Shown piece by piece: positions 1 to 9,399 of a stretch of 64,000 nucleotides of DNA (position 1 is the first letter of the stretch; each line of letters starts with the position of its first letter). The DNA is from Paenibacillus ottowii. Lineage in GTDB: Bacteria > Bacillota > Bacilli > Paenibacillales > Paenibacillaceae. The DNA lies in assembly GCF_006874425.1 (NCBI RefSeq), contig NZ_VIJZ01000001.1, positions 558,001-622,000 of the forward strand. Direction: 5' to 3'. The notes under the pieces were generated by a model. The model did not search any database. It was given only the letters and a program-made list of their open reading frames with translations, and was not told the origin of the DNA. Position numbers and translations under genes: made by a program.

Positions 1-142
1 TCTCAGAGGTGCGGATGACGTCAATGGCAATGACATCTCCGCCATGTTCGTTTACCAATGTAATCAATTGACCAAACTGGATGTGCTCGGTGGAAATTTC
101 CAGTCGTAAAATAATATTTTTACCGCCAATACCGCCTTGCAT
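1..142 (-). CDS. NAD-dependent malic enzyme, N-terminal ACT domain (partial)
   Basis: Only the first 47 codons are present; the gene runs off the left edge. The start is the ATG at 140-142, preceded by GGAGG about 150 on the minus strand. The peptide begins MQGGIGGKNIILRLEIST and continues with a GQLITLVNEHGGDVIAID stretch, the pattern of the ACT-type domain that precedes the catalytic part in actinobacterial and Paenibacillus malic enzymes (oxaloacetate-decarboxylating). The enzyme would convert malate to pyruvate and CO2 in the cytoplasm. The ACT fold is fairly clear; the malic-enzyme assignment rests on remembered similarity of this short N-terminus, because the catalytic domain is outside the window. 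Another ACT-domain enzyme is possible. Confidence 0.55.
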   Translation of the reverse strand, partial: MQGGIGGKNIILRLEISTEHIQFGQLITLVNEHGGDVIAIDVIRTSE

Positions 143-320
143 ACAAATTCCTCCTTTGTCTTTCATAACAAAATAGTGAGATCAATTGATTGCGCTTACA
201 ATTAGGGGCAAGTCTAAAATCTGGATGATAGTTAAAATTAGTGGTTTCTTTCCCTATCATAGTGAACATTCTTCCACTTGTACAGATCAAGCTGAGCAAT
301 CTCTAAATTTTTGTAGCCAA

Positions 321-366
321 AAAGGACGAGAGCTGGGCTGAATTTCAGTCCAAGCAATCGTCCTTT
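321..366 (-). terminator. Rho-independent terminator of speD
   Basis: AAAGGACGA (321-329) pairs with TCGTCCTTT (358-366), with a further imperfect stem inside. On the minus strand the hairpin is followed by a T-run. It lies about 27 bases beyond the speD stop codon. Confidence 0.75.
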
Positions 367-392
367 GTGCAACATTATGATCCATCTTTTGT

Positions 393-1199
393 TTACGTCA
401 TATTTTTGCCGTAGTAAATTTCGTCCATTTCGATTTTAAGTCGTGCGGATATATTCTGTTGCTCTTGTTCACTCAGACTTTCCTTCGTGTAGCCAAACAG
501 ATAGTTGTCCAGATCAAATTGTTTTAGCTTGCATTTGGTATGGAAAATATTTTCCTGATACACGTTCACGTCGATCATGTCATACTGATTGCGTACTTCG
601 TCGGGAATATAGTTTTGAATCGAGGCAATATCATGGTCTATAAAAAGCTTGTGACCATTCGTATCACGTGTAAAGCCGCGTACCCGGTAATCAATCGTCA
701 TAATGTCCGTGTCAAAAGAATGAGTCAAATAGTGAAGTGCCTTGAGCGGGGAGATTTCCCCACAGGTAGAAACATCAATATCTGCACGAAACGTGCTGAT
801 TCCTTCGTCTGGATGGTATTCAGGGTAGGTGTGAACCGTAATATGACTTTTATCCAGCTGGATCACGACAGACTCAGGTAAAGGGCCTGGTGATTCTGCA
901 TACGATTCAGTCGGCACCTCCACAATAGGCCCTTCGGATATAAGTACCGTCACGCTCGCTCCTTGAGGGACATAATCCTGTTGGGCCACGTTGAGCACAT
1001 GGGCGCCGATTATATCAGACACATTTTTCAAAATAGCTGTCAGTCGATCTGAGTTATATTGTTCATCAATATATTCGATATAGGCCTCGCGTTCCTCTTT
1101 CGTTTTGGTGTAGCAAATATCGTACATATTGAAGCTCAATGATTTGGTCAAATTGTTAAATCCGTGCAGGGTAATCCGCTGTTCCGGTGTTATGGTCAT
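393..1199 (-). CDS. speD: S-adenosylmethionine decarboxylase proenzyme, E. coli (class 1A) type
   Basis: This 268-residue protein decarboxylates S-adenosylmethionine to provide aminopropyl groups for spermidine. It follows E. coli SpeD almost throughout: [13 protein letters not shown] near the N-terminus, the cleavage site [13 protein letters not shown] with processing expected between K117 and S118 (the Ser becomes the pyruvoyl cofactor), then [15 protein letters not shown] and [11 protein letters not shown], and a C-terminal [17 protein letters not shown]. Its length matches the roughly 264-residue proteobacterial class, not the about 126-residue SpeH of Bacillus. The start has AAGGGG upstream, and a terminator follows. 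It appears monocistronic, with no spermidine synthase beside it. Confidence 0.97.
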   Translation of the reverse strand: MTITPEQRITLHGFNNLTKSLSFNMYDICYTKTKEEREAYIEYIDEQYNSDRLTAILKNVSDIIGAHVLNVAQQDYVPQGASVTVLISEGPIVEVPTESYAESPGPLPESVVIQLDKSHITVHTYPEYHPDEGISTFRADIDVSTCGEISPLKALHYLTHSFDTDIMTIDYRVRGFTRDTNGHKLFIDHDIASIQNYIPDEVRNQYDMIDVNVYQENIFHTKCKLKQFDLDNYLFGYTKESLSEQEQQNISARLKIEMDEIYYGKNMT

Positions 1200-1765
1200 A
1201 GGCTATTTCCCCTTATAGTCGCAGTATTCATACGTAATATTCCCAACACGCCTCTTCATATACCGATTCATACAATCCACTCTGTAACGGACAAAATAAA
1301 GACCTGAATATGTATGTCTTACCCGTTTGACATCATTAAAAACAGGCAGCATCACTTGAGATCCTCTTGATTTTACATGTATGGGAATTTAACGTTAATA
1401 TACTTTATTTCTTACTCAGCGTTTTTTTAGTAACAGAGCTTATAATGTGGACTATGTATACAGGAAAGGAACGAAATTGACAGTGGATTCGTAATATAAC
1501 AGAAGATTTAGGTTCGTAATTCCTGAATTTAATGTATCTTATCTTCATAATGTTCAAATCTTAACCGAATATGATTATAGACCCTCAAAAATAGTGATTT
1601 TGTACATTGCGTAAAACGAGAAAAGCAACTTCAGCTACTGATGTGCGTATAATGAAATAAACGTAACAAGCTAAGAATTATGAAGTTAAATGAATTTTTG
1701 ATCGCAAACTCATTTTATAAACCTATCTCATGTTACTGTAAGAAAATGGTGGAAGGAGTATCAAG
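1200..1765. other. Intergenic region between divergent genes
   Basis: This 566-base AT-rich stretch separates speD (minus) from the zinc-ribbon gene (plus) and must hold both promoters. I see no convincing ORF, RNA gene or strong inverted repeat in it. Confidence 0.5.
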
Positions 1766-2614
1766 ATGCTGGCTTTGTCCGATCCGGTCTGGACTCTGCT
1801 CCAAGGCCCCTACGGTTCTTCTCAATACGTCCCAGAAATGTTAAAACAGCTCCAAGCCGGATATGATGGCGAAATAGCTGACACCTTGTATTGGGAGGAA
1901 TTATATCACCAAAATACGTTGTATACTTGTACATTCGCGGCTGTACCTTATCTAGTAGACATTGCGCTAAAAAGTTCTGATATAGGAATTCGGGCAGATA
2001 TATATAACATTTGCGGAATATTTGAAGCGAAAAATAATAATCCCTTACATACCAAAATTCCATTAGAATTTGCAAGGGATCAGGTGGAAGTGGATTCTAA
2101 CCTGGCAGAATATATTTACGTGCAATATCAAAGTGCCATCGTACGGCTTGCAGAATTGACGGAAGAAATGGTGCTTTATGCGAAAGATCACGAAGGAAAT
2201 GTCGGCAAGCGCTATGTTCTCGCTGCGGCCGCTGCCTTTGAGGGGTATCATTGCGTAGCCTATATGCTGCAAACCTTTGATACAGGTGACGAATATATGC
2301 TGGATTGTCCTCATTGCGGTACCCCGCTCTATATTTGGCCTGATGAACGGAGTGACATTCTCGTTGTCTATGATATAGACCCTGTAAATTCAAGCAATCT
2401 AATCCCCTATCCGATCCGCCCCCGTTCATTGGACCATAAAGTTGCAAATATACAGTGGTTGCACGAATATGCTAAAAAAATAGATGAGAAATTGCTTCTT
2501 GCCCAGTTACCCTACTTAAACGGTTGGCTAGAATGTCCGGTGTGCCATACGCCTATCTATATATGGGATGAGTTGATGAAAATGGCTGATGGTGTTCGGA
2601 CGTATACCGCTTAA
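1766..2614 (+). CDS. Uncharacterised protein with HEAT-like N-terminus and two CxxC zinc knuckles
   Basis: A 282-residue cytoplasmic protein with no signal peptide. Residues about 20-75 (EMLKQLQAGYDG, then LYHQNTLYTCTFAAVPYLVD) resemble the conserved opening of HEAT-repeat proteins of the type HQGTxYxATxxAVPFL, found in actinobacteria and in immunity-like families. Two CxxC motifs, CPHC near residue 180 and CPVC near residue 255, each followed by TPxYIW, look like a pair of duplicated zinc-ribbon halves. The start has GGAAGGAG seven to ten bases upstream, and a strong terminator follows. The function is unknown. The zinc-knuckle reading is seen directly; the HEAT relationship is inference. 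Confidence 0.75.
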   Translation: MLALSDPVWTLLQGPYGSSQYVPEMLKQLQAGYDGEIADTLYWEELYHQNTLYTCTFAAVPYLVDIALKSSDIGIRADIYNICGIFEAKNNNPLHTKIPLEFARDQVEVDSNLAEYIYVQYQSAIVRLAELTEEMVLYAKDHEGNVGKRYVLAAAAAFEGYHCVAYMLQTFDTGDEYMLDCPHCGTPLYIWPDERSDILVVYDIDPVNSSNLIPYPIRPRSLDHKVANIQWLHEYAKKIDEKLLLAQLPYLNGWLECPVCHTPIYIWDELMKMADGVRTYTA

Positions 2615-2625
2615 CCCATAAAAAA

Positions 2626-2655
2626 GGGGGGGTGTCTTTGGACGCCCCCTGATTT
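2626..2655. terminator. Bidirectional terminator between convergent genes
   Basis: A nine-base-pair GC-rich stem (2628-2636 with 2641-2649, loop TTTG) has T-rich sequence on the plus side and an A5 run before it, which serves as a U-tract for minus-strand transcripts. It separates the zinc-ribbon gene from the convergent pseudouridine synthase gene. Confidence 0.85.
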
Positions 2656-2695
2656 CTTTATTATTTATACTCACTCTCGTGTGCTTTACTTCAGT

Positions 2696-3709
2696 CTACT
2701 CCCGAAACGGATTCAGAAATGATTTAGGAATGTCAGATTCAAAACGCAGCAATACTCCAGTGACGGGATGAATAAACGACAATACCTGTGCATGCAGACC
2801 AAGGCGGCCGATCGACTTGCTCTTGGAACCGTATTTTTTATCTCCAACAATCGGGTGACCGATATCCTCCATATGCACGCGGATTTGATTTTTGCGTCCG
2901 GTCTCCAAACGTACCTCTAGCAAAGAAAAATGCCGATTAGCCTGAAGCCGCTTGTAATGAGTGACTGCGTGTTGTCCGTCATTCGGATAAGGACTGGAAT
3001 ACATTTTCAGCGTCTTGCTTTCTTTCAGCCATGAGGTGATTGTGCCCTCGGCTTTTTTAACCTGACCTTCTACGAGAGCAATGTATGTTCGTTCATACAC
3101 AACTTCCTTCCATGCTTGCTGCATTTCCTGCTGTATGGCTTCGCTTTTCGCAAACATCATCACTCCTGAGGTATCACGATCCAAACGATGCAATACAAAA
3201 ATGCGATTGTACGGATGCTCGCGTCGCACGTGGGCTGTAAGCTGGCGATACGCTGTGACTTCCTGCTCCTGCGCCGAAGCGACGGAAAGCAGGCCGGCAT
3301 CTTTATGGATGACGATAATAGCTTCGTCCTCATGCAAAATACGCAGCCCGGTTAGTGGCACCACAGGAGCTACTTTTTCCTTGGAGAGCGCGACAGTCTG
3401 TCCTTGCTCCAGCGGAAAATTATGCACAGTACGAGGAATACCATTGACGGAAACTTGTCCGCGAGCCAGTGCAGATTTAATGGAATTACGGCCCATGCCA
3501 GTCACATGTTCAACTAAAAAGCTCAATAACTCGGCAGGCTCTTGAACAGTGTATGTTTTGGCAGGGGCTTTATCCGAAGTATGGGTTCTCCGTTGAGCTT
3601 CCGGTCTATTGGAGCCAGATTTTCCGGCAGGTTTGTGGTTTCGTCTGGAAGGACTTGTGTTTGGCGTTGATTTTGTATGATTTTTCCGTTGGGGTTTCCG
3701 ATTATTCAT
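2696..3709 (-). CDS. RluA-family 23S rRNA pseudouridine synthase with S4 domain
   Basis: A 337-residue enzyme of the RluA/RluD family that isomerises uridine in structured RNA, probably 23S rRNA. A basic, disordered N-terminal tail of about 55 residues precedes an S4 RNA-binding domain (FLVEHVTGMGRNSIKSALARG) and the catalytic domain with the hallmark HRLDRDTSG, whose Asp is the nucleophile. The C-terminal GRKNQIRVHMEDIGHPIVGDKKYG is also typical. I chose the ATG at 3707-3709 because AAGGAG lies nine bases upstream; an in-frame ATG 12 codons earlier has no ribosome site. Paralogues make the exact rRNA target uncertain. Confidence 0.9.
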   Translation of the reverse strand: MNNRKPQRKNHTKSTPNTSPSRRNHKPAGKSGSNRPEAQRRTHTSDKAPAKTYTVQEPAELLSFLVEHVTGMGRNSIKSALARGQVSVNGIPRTVHNFPLEQGQTVALSKEKVAPVVPLTGLRILHEDEAIIVIHKDAGLLSVASAQEQEVTAYRQLTAHVRREHPYNRIFVLHRLDRDTSGVMMFAKSEAIQQEMQQAWKEVVYERTYIALVEGQVKKAEGTITSWLKESKTLKMYSSPYPNDGQHAVTHYKRLQANRHFSLLEVRLETGRKNQIRVHMEDIGHPIVGDKKYGSKSKSIGRLGLHAQVLSFIHPVTGVLLRFESDIPKSFLNPFRE

Positions 3710-3932
3710 GGGTTCTTTCTCCTTCTTGGAGCCGTGTCTCTTCATACTTGTGGACCAATTTGCGGCACCGTGTTCACTATATCATGAGAAAACAGCGAAT
3801 GCCATAAGAGACTAAACCTGATTCCAGGCTTTCAGCGGTTGAACATTACCCCTAACCCCGGTAAACTATAAGGTAACGAAAGAAAAGCCGATAGGCGTCA
3901 AGGACGCTAGAAATATGAGGAGTTTTGAAACT

Positions 3933-5831
3933 ATGAGTGTACAAGCACCAACATTGGAACGGGCGCAGGACTTGCTGCAAAAATTTTATGGCTATCCCGA
4001 TTTCCGGGAGGGACAAAAGAAAATTGTGGCCAGTATGCTGGAAGGCAACGATACGCTGGGCATCATGCCGACAGGTGGCGGAAAATCGATATGCTACCAG
4101 ATTCCTGCATTGTTGCATGAGGGGCTGACAATTGTCGTGTCACCACTCATTTCGTTAATGAAGGACCAGGTAGATGCGCTGACCACGATGGGGATTGCAG
4201 CTGCCTACATTAATAGTACGCTGAGCGGTCGAGAGGTCAATGACCGCATACGCGCCGCACGCAACGGGGATTTGAAGTTGCTGTATGTTGCTCCTGAACG
4301 ATTGGAGCTGGATTGGTTCCGAGATGAGATGGCTCAATTACCGATTTCCTGCGTTGCAGTAGATGAGGCTCACTGTGTATCCCAATGGGGCCATGATTTT
4401 CGGACAAGCTATCTAGCTGTGGCTCCATTCGTGGACGGGCTGTATGAACGTCCAATCGTAGCGGCGTTTACAGCAACGGCTACACCGCAGGTTATGGATG
4501 ACATTGTACGCCTGCTTCGTCTGCGTTCACCAGAGACGTTCGTTACGGGGCTTGGAAGACCGAACCTGGCGTTCAGTGTGCTGCGTGGAGAAGACAAACG
4601 CAGTTTTTTACTGAACTATACTCGCGAGCATGAGGGTGAATCGGGCATTATTTATGCGGCGACACGTAAAGACGTGGACGATTTGTATCAACGTCTGTGT
4701 GACGCTGGCATGGCAGCAGGACGTTATCATGCAGGAATGACAGATCAGGAACGTGCAGATAGTCAGGAAGGTTTTCTGTACGACGATATCCGTGTCATTG
4801 TCGCGACCAACGCCTTTGGCATGGGGATAGATAAATCAAACGTACGCTATGTCATTCATTACAATATGCCTAAAAATATGGAGGCGTACGTACAAGAAGC
4901 GGGGCGTGCAGGACGTGATGGCGACCCGAGTCAATGTATTTTGCTGTTCGGACCGCAAGATATTGTGACCCAGAAGTTCCTGATTGAGCAAAACCCTCAG
5001 GATGAAGACCGCAAGCGCAACGACTACCGCAAGCTCCAGCAGATGGTTGACTATTGTTACACAACTCGCTGCCTGCGTTCGGCACAGTTGGAGTACTTTG
5101 GAGAAGCGGAGGAGCATGAAGCCTGCGGCATATGCAGTTCGTGCACAGATGAGCGGGAACTGGTGGATATGACTATAGATGCACAAAAGATTTTTTCATG
5201 CATTCATCGAATGCGGGAACGATATGGGGTTTCGATGGTGGCCTCGGTGTTGAAGGGCTCGCGTAACAAAAAAGTGCTGCAGTATGGTTTTGACAGCCTG
5301 CCAACCTACGGTGTGATGGGCAACCGCACAGAAAAAGAAATTGCTGAAATTATCAATGTTCTTGTGTCGGAAGGCTACCTGATGCTATCCGAAGGGCAAT
5401 ATCCGGTCGTACGCTTGCAACAACTTGCTGCTGAAGTGCTGAGAGGTCAGCGGAAAGTCATGCAGCGTGTGGTGCGACATGCCACTGCTTTTGCTAGTGG
5501 AGCGGGGTCACGCGGACGAAAGGGACGCGACACCTATCCTGCCGCGGTCAACGAAACTGTGTTCGAACAACTGCGCCTGATCCGCCGCGATCTGGCCGCT
5601 CAGGAGCATGTACCGTCTTATATTATCTTCAATGATGCCACGCTGCGAGAAATGAGCGTAGCGAATCCGCAATCCGAGGCAGACATGTTGCGGATCAAGG
5701 GTGTTGGTGAAGTGAAGTTCCGCAAGTACGGCAAGCCGTTTCTTGATTTCTTTCAAAATCAGGGGAATACCGGAGGAATGGTAAGCGAGGATGAAATTTT
5801 TGCAGACGATGTGTACGAGGATTTTGAATAG
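3933..5831 (+). CDS. recQ: RecQ-family ATP-dependent DNA helicase
   Basis: A 632-residue superfamily 2 helicase that unwinds DNA 3' to 5' during repair and recombination. Visible in order: the Q-like motif FREGQ, Walker A GIMPTGGGKS near residue 45, DEAH in AVDEAHCVSQWGHDF near 145, motif VI QEAGRAGRDG, a zinc site with spaced cysteines ending in CGICSSC near residue 385, the winged-helix RQC region, and a C-terminal HRDC domain (FEQLRLIRRDLAAQ to MLRIKGVGEVKFRKYG). The ATG at 3933 is preferred over the in-frame ATG at 3915, since the latter overlaps the AGGAG ribosome site. The next gene follows after 51 bases and may be cotranscribed. Confidence 0.95.
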   Translation: MSVQAPTLERAQDLLQKFYGYPDFREGQKKIVASMLEGNDTLGIMPTGGGKSICYQIPALLHEGLTIVVSPLISLMKDQVDALTTMGIAAAYINSTLSGREVNDRIRAARNGDLKLLYVAPERLELDWFRDEMAQLPISCVAVDEAHCVSQWGHDFRTSYLAVAPFVDGLYERPIVAAFTATATPQVMDDIVRLLRLRSPETFVTGLGRPNLAFSVLRGEDKRSFLLNYTREHEGESGIIYAATRKDVDDLYQRLCDAGMAAGRYHAGMTDQERADSQEGFLYDDIRVIVATNAFGMGIDKSNVRYVIHYNMPKNMEAYVQEAGRAGRDGDPSQCILLFGPQDIVTQKFLIEQNPQDEDRKRNDYRKLQQMVDYCYTTRCLRSAQLEYFGEAEEHEACGICSSCTDERELVDMTIDAQKIFSCIHRMRERYGVSMVASVLKGSRNKKVLQYGFDSLPTYGVMGNRTEKEIAEIINVLVSEGYLMLSEGQYPVVRLQQLAAEVLRGQRKVMQRVVRHATAFASGAGSRGRKGRDTYPAAVNETVFEQLRLIRRDLAAQEHVPSYIIFNDATLREMSVANPQSEADMLRIKGVGEVKFRKYGKPFLDFFQNQGNTGGMVSEDEIFADDVYEDFE

Positions 5832-5882
5832 CTATACTAAAGATATACGATTCCTATGCAAACTTATAGAAGGTTGTGACCT

Positions 5883-7739
5883 ATGAAAGTCATTTTATCA
5901 ACATTAAATGCTAAATATATTCATACCTCGTTGGCCATCCGATGCCTCAAAGCCTACAGTGAAAAGGATTTTGATATCGAGCTGGCGGAGTATACAATTA
6001 AGGACCCTGTGATGAACATCGTATCTGATCTGTTTCAACGAGGGGCAGATGTCATCGGTTTTTCCTGTTATATTTGGAATATTGAAGAGACGATTAAAGT
6101 CATTGATGTATTGAAAAAGATTATGCCCGAGGTCAAAATTGTTTTGGGTGGTCCAGAGGTATCTTACGATACAGAGCACTGGATGAAGCGCTTGGCGAAT
6201 GTGGATTTTATTGTTGTTGGCGAGGGAGAGGAGACCTTCCATCAACTGCTGCAGGAGCTGGAGGGGGATCGCAAGTTCCATTTTGTATATGGACTGGCTT
6301 ACCGTAAAGGCGAAGAGGTCATTATCATGCCCGGTCGTCCAAAAGCGGACTTGAACGAGCTCCCGTCGCCCTATCGTTTTGCAGAGGATATCCCGGAACT
6401 TGGGAAAAGGGTTGTTTATTTTGAAACGAGCCGCGGTTGTCCGTTCAGCTGCCAATTTTGTCTGTCCAGCATTGAGGTCGGGGTGCGTTATTACGATATT
6501 GAGCGTACCAAGTCGGATATTCTGTACCTGATAGACAACGGGGCCAAATTGATTAAATTTGTGGACCGAACATTCAATATCAAACGAGATTATGCACTGG
6601 AAATGTTCAAGTTTTTGATTGAAAATCATCGTGGTTGTGTTTTCCAGTTTGAAATTACAGCAGATATTATGCGTCCCGAGGTATTGGATTACTTGGCGGA
6701 GAACGCGCCACCGGGAGTGTTTCGCTTTGAGATCGGTGTCCAGTCAACGAATGATCCCACCAATGAGTTGGTTAAGCGCCGCCAGAACTTTACCAAGCTT
6801 TCCCGCACCGTTACAAAGGTCAAGCAAAGCGGCAAAATCGACCAGCATCTGGATCTGATCGCCGGATTGCCATTGGAGGACTACAACACATTCCGTAAAA
6901 CGTTTAATGACGTTTTTGCGCTCGGACCAGAAGAGCTTCAGCTTGGCTTCCTCAAAATGCTGCGTGGTACAGGTTTGCGGCTTGACGCCGATAAATACAA
7001 CTATACGTATATGGATGTTGCGCCGTATGAAATGTTGAGCAATGACGTCCTTTCCTTTGCCGATATCGTACGGCTCAAACGCTTGGAAGACGTATTGGAA
7101 AAATACTGGAATTCTCATCGCATGGACCATACGGTGAACTACCTGATTGAGCGTGAATTCTCGTCCGCCTTTGACTTCTTTCAGGAATTCGGAGACTACT
7201 GGGAAGGACAGGGCTGGCAGAAAATCGGACATCAGCTCGAAGACTTATTTACGCGTCTCCAATCCTTTCTGGAATCGCGGGGAACCAAGCGAATGGATAT
7301 GGTGCTTGGACTGATGAAGCTTGATTATTTCCTAAACCATAAATATAAACCGCGTAAAATCTGGTGGGAACATACCTTGGAGAAGGACGATTGGTCCAGC
7401 TATATGAAAATGGTTCTTCAGCATCCGGACGCGCTGTTGTCACCTGCGGTGGCAGATGTGGGCAAGGAAAGCACAGGTGAGACGGATGTGGCTAGTCAAC
7501 AGCTGCAACCATACCGCGAGATGATCCCCGCCTTTGCTTCCTTGAAGCTGGGTGAAAAGGAACTGCAAAAGCACGCTGTACTTGATGTGCTGCCGTTCAG
7601 TCTGGATCATATCCTGAGTGGTGGTAGCCCATTAACTGCCGAAGGCCGCACACTGTTGCTTGTAGTCTACCAACAGAATGGACAGCAAAAACCGTTGTAC
7701 TACACCATGCCCATCGGCAAAAATATCGCCGCCATTTAA
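5883..7739 (+). CDS. B12-binding-domain radical SAM protein (DUF4080-type)
   Basis: A 618-residue protein. An N-terminal cobalamin-binding-like Rossmann domain (about residues 1-140, with GADVIGFSCYIWNIE and KIVLGGPEVS) precedes a radical SAM core with the cluster motif CPFSCQFC near residue 190, and a C-terminal extension of about 200 residues. Members of this group are predicted to catalyse radical chemistry such as methylation or methylthiolation; the substrate is unknown. The cobalamin His of DxHxxG is not evident, so real B12 binding is uncertain. The gene lies 51 bases after recQ and ends at a strong terminator. Confidence 0.88.
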   Translation: MKVILSTLNAKYIHTSLAIRCLKAYSEKDFDIELAEYTIKDPVMNIVSDLFQRGADVIGFSCYIWNIEETIKVIDVLKKIMPEVKIVLGGPEVSYDTEHWMKRLANVDFIVVGEGEETFHQLLQELEGDRKFHFVYGLAYRKGEEVIIMPGRPKADLNELPSPYRFAEDIPELGKRVVYFETSRGCPFSCQFCLSSIEVGVRYYDIERTKSDILYLIDNGAKLIKFVDRTFNIKRDYALEMFKFLIENHRGCVFQFEITADIMRPEVLDYLAENAPPGVFRFEIGVQSTNDPTNELVKRRQNFTKLSRTVTKVKQSGKIDQHLDLIAGLPLEDYNTFRKTFNDVFALGPEELQLGFLKMLRGTGLRLDADKYNYTYMDVAPYEMLSNDVLSFADIVRLKRLEDVLEKYWNSHRMDHTVNYLIEREFSSAFDFFQEFGDYWEGQGWQKIGHQLEDLFTRLQSFLESRGTKRMDMVLGLMKLDYFLNHKYKPRKIWWEHTLEKDDWSSYMKMVLQHPDALLSPAVADVGKESTGETDVASQQLQPYREMIPAFASLKLGEKELQKHAVLDVLPFSLDHILSGGSPLTAEGRTLLLVVYQQNGQQKPLYYTMPIGKNIAAI

Positions 7740-7750
7740 TAAACACCAGC

Positions 7751-7790
7751 AGGCATCGACTTTTGGTATACCCAAGTCGATGCCTTTTTT
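7751..7790 (+). terminator. Rho-independent terminator of the radical SAM gene
   Basis: AGGCATCGACTT (7751-7762) pairs perfectly with AAGTCGATGCCT (7774-7785) and is followed by a run of T. Confidence 0.92.
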
Positions 7791-7824
7791 ATGTGTTATA
7801 AAAAAATAGGCGACCACTCCAATT

Positions 7825-7863
7825 TTTACATTCATAAAATCTATTGCTTTACGATTTTTTACA
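7825..7863 (+). promoter_or_regulatory. Possible PhoP (Pho box) repeats before the alkaline phosphatase
   Basis: TTTACA at 7825, TTTACG at 7848 and TTTACA at 7858 fall near an 11-base periodicity and match the TT(T/C)ACA repeat bound by PhoP in Bacillus. The second repeat position is degenerate. Phosphate control would suit the downstream phosphatase, but the site is AT-rich and could arise by chance. Confidence 0.4.
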
Positions 7864-7918
7864 AAACAAATATATGATGAATTTATTATATATATTAAAT
7901 TTATTGGAGTGTGACCTT

Positions 7919-9229
7919 GTGAAAAAGCGTTCCATGAAAAAGAGCATCCTTGCGTTAAGTGCTGCAACTGTTTTGACTGTACCCTTATTATCTGCCGATA
8001 TCCCTAAAGCTTTTGCAGCCTCGACTTCTACGAAGTCCACTGTTGCAGAGTCCAAGGCACAGAAGTCTGCATCAGTTAAAGCGGATACTCCTAAAAACGT
8101 CATCCTCTTTATCGGTGATGGTATGGGAGAAGCCAGTCGCAACGCGATTCGCTTGGCAACGGTTGGAAAGTCTGGATTACTTGAAATGGACAAGATGCCT
8201 GTAACGGGTCTGGTTAGCACAAGTTCAGGGGACAACCTTGTTACAGATTCTGCAGCCGCTGCGACGGCCATTGCAACAGGTGTCAAAACGTATAACGGCG
8301 CGATCGGGGTGGATTTGAATAAAAAACCAGTGACCACCATTATGGAGCTGGCTAAAAAAGCAGGCATGTCTACAGGAGTAGTAACGACAAGCCAAGTGAC
8401 TGACGCAACGGGTGCGGCCTTTGGTGCGCATGTCGAAAAACGCTCTGCGCAAAGCGAGATTGCCAAGCAGTATCTTGAGAAAAGCAAACTGGACGTGATT
8501 CTGGGCGGGGGCGAGGATTTCTGGTACCCTGCAGGAACAGCAGGTAAACACCCGGATGCACCGGCAGAAGATCCTGAGGAAGCTAGTAAAGGGACGCAAG
8601 GAAATTTGGTGGAGCAAGCAAAGAAGTTGGGGTATAGCTATGTGACAGATCAGGCAGAAATGAAAGCATCCAAAGGCTCTAAACTGCTAGGGCTGTTCGC
8701 CAATGAAGAAATGTTTCAAGCTCACAATAAACTAGGCAATTCTTACAACCCAACGGTTTCTTTGCCAGATATGACAGCCAAAGCTCTTGATGTTTTATCC
8801 AAAAACAAAAAAGGCTTTTTCCTAATGGTAGAGGAAGAAGGAACGGATGAGATGGCGCATGATAATGAAGGTGAATTAACCATTAAAGCCGGGCAACAGC
8901 TGGATAAGGCAGTCAAAGTAGCTAAGGACTATGCCAAAGCGCATCCAGATACATTGGTATTAGTGACGGCAGACCATGAAACAGGCGGTTTGGCGATTGA
9001 AGGTAAGGATGCGAAAGATGAAGCCGACGATGGTACAACCAATGAAGACGGTCCTTTCACCATTCATGGCACGAACGAAACATTCTATATTGATTGGACG
9101 ACAAAAGGACACACTGGAATAGATGTGGCATTGACTGCCATGGGTCCAGGCTCCTCGCAATTTAGTGGAAATTACTCGAATACGGCCATTCATGACAAGC
9201 TGGTCAAGCTGCTTCAATTAAAGAAGTAA
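7919..9229 (+). CDS. Secreted alkaline phosphatase
   Basis: A 436-residue exported phosphomonoesterase of the PhoA/PhoB superfamily. A signal peptide spans about residues 1-33 (KKRSMKKS, a hydrophobic core, then KAFAAS). The metal site begins in VILFIGDGMG, the catalytic Ser is in TDSAAAATAIATG, and further metal ligands lie in VEEEGTDEMAHDNE, VTADHETGG and KGHTG. The GTG at 7919 is chosen because GGAG sits nine bases upstream and the signal peptide starts there; the longer in-frame ATG at 7844 would put unrelated residues before it. A hairpin terminator follows. It probably scavenges phosphate in the envelope. Confidence 0.93.
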   Translation: MKKRSMKKSILALSAATVLTVPLLSADIPKAFAASTSTKSTVAESKAQKSASVKADTPKNVILFIGDGMGEASRNAIRLATVGKSGLLEMDKMPVTGLVSTSSGDNLVTDSAAAATAIATGVKTYNGAIGVDLNKKPVTTIMELAKKAGMSTGVVTTSQVTDATGAAFGAHVEKRSAQSEIAKQYLEKSKLDVILGGGEDFWYPAGTAGKHPDAPAEDPEEASKGTQGNLVEQAKKLGYSYVTDQAEMKASKGSKLLGLFANEEMFQAHNKLGNSYNPTVSLPDMTAKALDVLSKNKKGFFLMVEEEGTDEMAHDNEGELTIKAGQQLDKAVKVAKDYAKAHPDTLVLVTADHETGGLAIEGKDAKDEADDGTTNEDGPFTIHGTNETFYIDWTTKGHTGIDVALTAMGPGSSQFSGNYSNTAIHDKLVKLLQLKK

Positions 9230-9261
9230 CGTGATGTGAAGGCCGCCCTTAAAAGGCTTTT

Positions 9262-9283
9262 CCATATTGGCAATATGGTTTTT
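9262..9283 (+). terminator. Terminator of the alkaline phosphatase gene
   Basis: CCATATT (9262-9268) pairs with AATATGG (9272-9278) across a three-base loop, followed by five T. Confidence 0.8.
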
Positions 9284-9316
9284 CTTGTGATAAACTATAG
9301 CCAATAGGTATATACT

Positions 9317-9354
9317 AAAAAAGAGTAAGGATGCTACCAACATCCTTACTCTTT
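9317..9354 (-). terminator. Terminator for the dedA transcript
   Basis: A perfect 14-bp inverted repeat (9320-9333 with 9341-9354) is followed, on the minus strand, by a T-run. It suits the minus-strand dedA gene that ends at 9544. Confidence 0.75.
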
Positions 9355-9399
9355 GGCAACAGCTGCTTATAAGGGCGGTGGCTGTAGGGTTGGATTAGT

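Noticed and set aside
5904..6629. 241-codon minus-strand ORF opposite the radical SAM gene
   Set aside because: Antisense shadow of a well supported coding region.
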